Source: an uncultured Bacteroidales bacterium (GTDB lineage Bacteria > Bacteroidota > Bacteroidia > Bacteroidales > UBA932). From it: 7,379 bases of DNA. Made by a program: the position numbers and the translations under genes. This document shows positions 6,191-7,379 of the stretch, piece after piece (the stretch's first letter is position 1; the number at the start of each line of letters is the position of its first letter). The stretch lies in contig CAMOIZ010000051.1 of assembly GCA_946616385.1 (NCBI GenBank), positions 1 to 7,379 of the forward strand, written 5' to 3'. The notes under the pieces are model-generated. The model was not told where the DNA came from and ran no database searches. It saw nothing but the letters and a program-made list of their open reading frames with translations.

Positions 6191-7339
6191 ATGGATACCG
6201 CCTTCATCTACTATAAACCCGTCACCGGCAAAAGCAATATAGGCCGGCGCAGCGAGCAGTCGATAATAGCCAACCTCCTCGACCAGGGGGAGAACGTGCT
6301 CCTCTATGAGCCTGCCAAAACGGGGAAGAAGTCGCTCCTGCAGCAGACTTTCTTCAACATGCGCATATCCGGGAAACAGTTTTCCACGGCCGAGGTGCCG
6401 ATGCTGAGCGTAAGGAGCGCGGAAGATTTCCTCATCGCCCTTGGGAGCGCGGTGATACGTTCGCAGGCTACCACCCCCGACGAATATCAGAACATAGTGG
6501 GCAGTTGCCTGAAAGACACTCATTTCGTGTTCGATCCCGTGCAGTATTCGGCTCACGACAGCGTGCTCTCCCTCTCTTGGGAACTCGACGAAAACGACAT
6601 CCGTTCCATGCTCTGCCTGCCCTGGAGGCTGGCGGCCCTCACCGGACGGAAGATATATCTGATACTCGACGAGTTCCAGAATATTACCTTCATCGACGAT
6701 TGGGAGAAGTTCCTCAAGCTTTTCGAGAGCGTTCTCCGTTCCGGAAGGGGAGACCTTTGCAACATAGTTTTCATGGGCTCGGCGGTGAATGCCATGAAAT
6801 ACATTTTCAGGGAGAAGGTGTTTTTCCACCGTCAGGTGAATCATGTCGGCATTTCCGAGATCGAGGCCCGCGAAATCACCGACCATGTGGTGCGTGGTTT
6901 TCTCACCACAGGCAAGGTGATCGACAAGGATCTGATGATGAGCGTGTGCAAGCGTTTCCGGAACAACATCTGGTACATCAACCACTTTGCATCCATCTGC
7001 GACCATCTCACCAAGGGTTTCATCACCGACGCGACCCTGCAGGAGGCTCTCGACATGCTAATTTCCATCCACGAGCCCCGGTTCCGGGAACTGATGTCCG
7101 ACCTTACCGGCTTCCAGATCTCGCTGCTGCGTGCCACTCTGGACGGATGCAAGCGGTTCAGCTCCGCGGAAGTGATCAGCAAATACCACCTGAATTCCTC
7201 GGCCAACGTGCGCAGGCTCAAGGACGCACTGTGCAAGAAAGAGATAATCACCTTCACCGACAACGACGATCCTGTCGTGCTCGATCCGCTGTTCGAGTAC
7301 TGGCTCAGGAAGTTCTACTTTAAAATGAAAGACGAATGA
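6191..7339 (+). CDS. P-loop ATPase with C-terminal winged-helix-like domain (archaeal-ATPase/AAA type)
   Basis: A 382-residue cytoplasmic protein without signal peptide or membrane segment. It opens with an IGRRSEQ box (17-23), as in the 'archaeal ATPase' branch of STAND/AAA-like NTPases. Next comes the P-loop EPAKTGKKS (40-48), in which the first glycine of GxxxxGK[ST] is Glu and the usual Ser/Thr is Lys47, with Ser48 one place later. Walker B is IYLILDEF (155-162, Asp160-Glu161). A sensor-like strand IVFMGSAVNAM (192-202) follows. The C-terminal part, from about 300, has helices and SSAEVISKYHL, which read like a winged helix, then the DPLFEYWLRKFYF end (365-377) typical of this branch. I recall similar Bacteroidales proteins with P-K-T-G-K-M-S at the P-loop, so the deviation may be a family trait; this is memory, not a search. 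The substrate and role are unknown. The last codon overlaps a sirtuin start (ATGA), suggesting coupled translation and a shared task. No neighbouring signs of mobility are seen. Confidence 0.85.
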   Translation: MDTAFIYYKPVTGKSNIGRRSEQSIIANLLDQGENVLLYEPAKTGKKSLLQQTFFNMRISGKQFSTAEVPMLSVRSAEDFLIALGSAVIRSQATTPDEYQNIVGSCLKDTHFVFDPVQYSAHDSVLSLSWELDENDIRSMLCLPWRLAALTGRKIYLILDEFQNITFIDDWEKFLKLFESVLRSGRGDLCNIVFMGSAVNAMKYIFREKVFFHRQVNHVGISEIEAREITDHVVRGFLTTGKVIDKDLMMSVCKRFRNNIWYINHFASICDHLTKGFITDATLQEALDMLISIHEPRFRELMSDLTGFQISLLRATLDGCKRFSSAEVISKYHLNSSANVRRLKDALCKKEIITFTDNDDPVVLDPLFEYWLRKFYFKMKDE

Positions 7340-7379
7340 AAAAGAGAATCGCAGTTCTTACCGGTGCAGGCGTGAGCGC
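7336..7379 (+). CDS. Sir2-family NAD-dependent deacylase (sirtuin), N-terminal fragment (cut by window edge)
   Basis: Fourteen complete codons plus two bases are visible: MKKRIAVLTGAGVS, and the next codon begins GC (Ala). The LTGAGxSA string directly after a short beta-strand is the NAD-binding start of sirtuins (GAGxSxxxGIPxFR). Starting only a few residues before that motif is usual for the short bacterial CobB-type deacylases, which remove acyl groups from lysines using NAD. The ATG shares the ATGA of the ATPase stop (four-base overlap), so the genes are almost certainly co-transcribed and probably translationally coupled. The rest of the protein, including the catalytic His and any zinc cysteines, is outside the window, so a different Rossmann-type protein is not fully excluded. 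Confidence 0.8.
   Translation, partial: MKKRIAVLTGAGVS

Noticed and set aside
6158..7006. 282-codon open frame on the minus strand opposite the ATPase
   Set aside because: It overlaps the ATPase motifs in antisense and would start inside them. No recognisable domain is present, and the plus-strand frame has clear Walker motifs and a promoter.
6191..7379. ATPase plus Sir2 called outright as an anti-phage defence system
   Set aside because: Only 14 sirtuin residues are visible, and they resemble a compact housekeeping deacylase. There is no other defence gene, mobile element or compositional break nearby, so the defence label is not supported.

Overview
This window looks like core chromosome of a member of the Bacteroidota, most likely order Bacteroidales. 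Three things support this: an outer-membrane receptor of the carboxypeptidase-D-like plus plug plus beta-barrel type, start sites that mostly lack Shine-Dalgarno sequences, and a promoter matching the Bacteroidota consensus (TTTG, 19 bases, TAnnTTTG). I cannot name the genus. I see no insertion sequence, phage gene, CRISPR array, tRNA or rRNA gene.

Layout. A divergent intergenic region at about 6025-6190 splits the window. Leftward, on the minus strand and in transcription order, are rplU (bL21), rpmA (bL27), a Rho-independent terminator hairpin, serS, ruvC, a 963-residue outer-membrane TonB-receptor-like protein, a short 5-formyltetrahydrofolate cyclo-ligase, and the first 44 codons of a secreted, probably outer-membrane, protein that runs off the left edge. 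From serS onward the genes overlap or are separated by 3 to 33 bases, so they look like one transcription unit mixing translation, DNA repair, envelope and folate functions. Rightward, on the plus strand, are a P-loop ATPase with a C-terminal DNA-binding-like domain and, overlapping its stop by four bases (ATGA), the start of a Sir2-family (sirtuin) NAD-dependent deacylase cut by the right edge.

Regulation visible in the sequence. rplU has a full consensus promoter and a structured leader, including a perfect 7-bp hairpin just before its start codon. The ATPase has a good -7 element and a very short leader interleaved with the rplU promoter. The terminator hairpin ends only 16 bases before serS. 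No separate serS promoter is visible, and an upstream segment can pair with the terminator loop, so serS may be controlled by readthrough or attenuation.

The points most worth a second look are the translationally coupled ATPase-sirtuin pair with its off-consensus P-loop, the possible serS attenuator, the rplU leader, and the N-terminally short cyclo-ligase. None of these is proven to be a new system. Most of the window is ordinary housekeeping sequence.
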